Below, in pieces: positions 62,512 through 64,000 of a DNA stretch of 64,000 nucleotides. Below the pieces are notes generated by a model that saw nothing but the letters and a program-made list of their open reading frames with translations, was not told the origin of the DNA and searched no databases. Where the stretch lies: contig NC_011146.1 of assembly GCF_000020725.1 (NCBI RefSeq), positions 3,781,501-3,845,500 on the forward strand. Direction: 5' to 3'. This stretch comes from Citrifermentans bemidjiense Bem (lineage in GTDB: Bacteria; Desulfobacterota; Desulfuromonadia; Geobacterales; Geobacteraceae). The translations under genes were made by a program, and so were the position numbers. The first letter of the stretch is position 1. The number at the start of each line of letters is the position of its first letter.

Positions 62512-64000
62512 CTAAAATGCCCGCAGCGGACCCAGCGAACCGAGCCCTGCCAGGGTGAAGTTGACGCTGAACTGCTGCTCGCCGGCGACGTTGCGGCTCC
62601 CTACCCGATCGGAGTAGGAGAAGACAACGCTCCAGCACTGGCGCCGGTACTCGACGGCGTAGCGGGATTCCAGAAACTCCCCGCTATCCGCGGAAAAACG
62701 CCCCAAGAGGTCGGCGGTGATGTCCTTGGTGACCGGGAAGGTGAAGCCCCCCTCGACGTAGTCGACTTCCCCACGGCTGTGGCGGTACCCTAGCTTCGCC
62801 TTGTCGCGCCCCTCTCCCTTCAACTCCACCCCGACGTTCGCGGTGGAAAACTGGCTGTCGCTCATGTTGTAGCGTGTATCGAACGCCACGGAGAGCCGTT
62901 GTACCGGGGTGAGCACCCCCTCCAGCATCAGGTCCGTGAGCCGGTGTCCCTCATCCACCAGGGTGAGGAGGTCGCGGCGCTGCCCCGAAAGCCAGTACCC
63001 CTGGGAGAGCTTCAGGTAGAGGAGGTCGCGGTACTCGGGAATTCCGTCCGCTTCGGCGAACTTCCGGGTCACCACGTTGCTGAGCGACCAGCGGACGGCA
63101 TTTTGCCCCAGCACGCGGTCGTCGTAATCGAAAAACGGGAGGTCGTCGTCGCGCCGTTGCTGTACGAAGCTGTACTCGACAGCCGGGATCATCAGATGCC
63201 GCAACCGGCCGTCGTACACGCGCTCCAGCGGCAAAGAGAGCGATCCGCCTGCGTCCGCCTGCCCCAGTTGCCGCCATCCGCTCTCGCTGCTCTTCCCTTG
63301 GGCGCTGTACATCCGCTGCTGGTACCCGCCGTAAAGGGAAAGGTCCAAAAGGCCAGCGGGTTTGCCGTACCAGGCGAGCCGGGGATGCAGTTGCAGGCGC
63401 TGCCCGGTGGCTCCCGCCTCGCGCTGGAAGTTGGTGAAGCGGCTATCCATGGAGAAAAATGCGGGCCCCACCTTCTCGCCTGCGGCGATGAAACCGATAG
63501 TGGGCAGCCGCTGCAAGGTGGCGTCGTTGTTGGGGGCCTCCAGGTCGTCGGTGTAGCGCAGCTCGCCGAACAGGCCGCTGCGCTCCCAGCGCTGGTCAAA
63601 GGAGACCGTCGACTCCAGGTACTGCCGGTTGTAGTCGCCAGAGAACTCGCCGTAATCAAGGAAGTAGCGGCGGTCGGTGATGAGATGGATATTGGAGGCA
63701 AGGGTGAGCCTGGGGGTGAGGAGTTCCAGGTGCTGCTGGTCCACCTCGCCGCGGAACTCCGACTTCTGGGTGTCGTAGATGCCGAAGGCCTGCAGCCTTC
63801 CAGAGCTGCCGTGTGGACGCAGGTAGCGGTAGTCCACCCCGCCCCCGGCTCCCCGGGAACTCTCTAGGTCGAGGTCGAAGGTCGCCTCCTGGCTGGGGTT
63901 GATGGCCCAGTAGTAAGGCTGGTCGTAGTAGAACCCTTTCTTGGAAGAGTAGCCGAGCTTTGGGAGCAGCAGCCCCGACTGTCTTTCGATGTTGGCGGGG
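62512..64000 (-). CDS. lptD: LptD (LPS-assembly outer membrane protein), C-terminal part
   Basis: The frame is open from the right window edge to the stop at 62512, about 496 residues. It begins ERQSGLLLPKLGYSSKKGFY and DQPYYWAINPSQEATFDL, the classic start of the LptD beta-barrel region, and is rich in alternating aromatic/charged strands (for example RWERSGLFGELRYTDDLE), ending FTLAGLGSLG. LptD inserts LPS into the outer membrane with LptE. The N-terminal OstA-like domain is beyond the window. Confidence 0.88.
   Translation of the reverse strand, partial: PANIERQSGLLLPKLGYSSKKGFYYDQPYYWAINPSQEATFDLDLESSRGAGGGVDYRYLRPHGSSGRLQAFGIYDTQKSEFRGEVDQQHLELLTPRLTLASNIHLITDRRYFLDYGEFSGDYNRQYLESTVSFDQRWERSGLFGELRYTDDLEAPNNDATLQRLPTIGFIAAGEKVGPAFFSMDSRFTNFQREAGATGQRLQLHPRLAWYGKPAGLLDLSLYGGYQQRMYSAQGKSSESGWRQLGQADAGGSLSLPLERVYDGRLRHLMIPAVEYSFVQQRRDDDLPFFDYDDRVLGQNAVRWSLSNVVTRKFAEADGIPEYRDLLYLKLSQGYWLSGQRRDLLTLVDEGHRLTDLMLEGVLTPVQRLSVAFDTRYNMSDSQFSTANVGVELKGEGRDKAKLGYRHSRGEVDYVEGGFTFPVTKDITADLLGRFSADSGEFLESRYAVEYRRQCWSVVFSYSDRVGSRNVAGEQQFSVNFTLAGLGSLGPLRAF

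Overview
The window is a GC-rich bacterial chromosome segment that most resembles Geobacteraceae (Geobacter, Citrifermentans or Geomonas). The main reasons are a three-gene succinate dehydrogenase/fumarate reductase operon, a desulfoferrodoxin-type superoxide reductase and a rubrerythrin, a tungsten-type aldehyde:ferredoxin oxidoreductase, a c-type cytochrome lipoprotein, chemoreceptors in tandem, and intergenic palindromes typical of that group. No rRNA, tRNA, CRISPR array, prophage or complete insertion sequence was seen. Species is not asserted.

Layout. 1-6.4 kb: edge of an aminotransferase gene, an O-acetylhomoserine sulfhydrylase-type enzyme, YchJ, an A/B-barrel protein, a DUF4350-like exported protein, superoxide reductase, RhlE-type helicase and an exported Arg/Tyr-rich protein. 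6.6-12.8 kb: a BaeSR-like two-component pair whose kinase gene is frameshifted at a C7 tract, then two paralogous chemoreceptors with related promoters and terminators. 12.8-17.4 kb: CBS/ACT protein, DUF4124 protein, metF, and an ABC-F ATPase preceded by a leader terminator. 17.7-25.6 kb: a compact operon on the minus strand for an unusual deoxysugar and its transfer (polyprenyl-type GT2, NDP-hexose 2,3-dehydratase, DegT aminotransferase, methyltransferase, TPR membrane glycosyltransferase, B12-binding radical SAM protein). 26-29.5 kb: MarC, quinone oxidoreductase, lipoprotein, YebC.

29.6-34.9 kb: ruvC-ruvA-ruvB, a DnaA/Hda-like ATPase and Uup, with spacers full of a 7-base repeat. 35-44.7 kb: two lipoproteins, trpB standing alone, trmL, cupin, ExoD, rubrerythrin, hydrolase, a PAS histidine kinase, a diguanylate cyclase, and the C-terminal stump of a formate/nitrite transporter. 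44.7-52 kb: PstS-like protein, sdhCAB, tgt, cytochrome c, mazG, then a convergent AT-rich spacer with two perfect inverted DnaA boxes. 52-57.3 kb: an operon of AOR, a double-domain class II aldolase, murJ and ogt. 57.6-64 kb: a nucleotide-sugar operon (rmlB, rmlD, a stand-alone type II PMI cupin, nhaA, manC nucleotidyltransferase) and the 3' part of lptD.

How it fits together. Two separated minus-strand blocks (17.7-25.6 and 57.6-64 kb) together give the enzymes for dTDP- and GDP-linked sugars and for surface glycan export, with RmlB able to supply the 4-keto-6-deoxy intermediate used by the 2,3-dehydratase and aminotransferase. The most unusual non-coding property is the number of different short repeats in the spacers. 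At least seven families are present, several built as outward pairs of 7-, 9- or 10-base tandem repeats enclosing about 65-135 bases. These, the ABC-F leader, the sdh leader peptide and the deoxysugar/glycosyltransfer cluster are the parts most worth following up.
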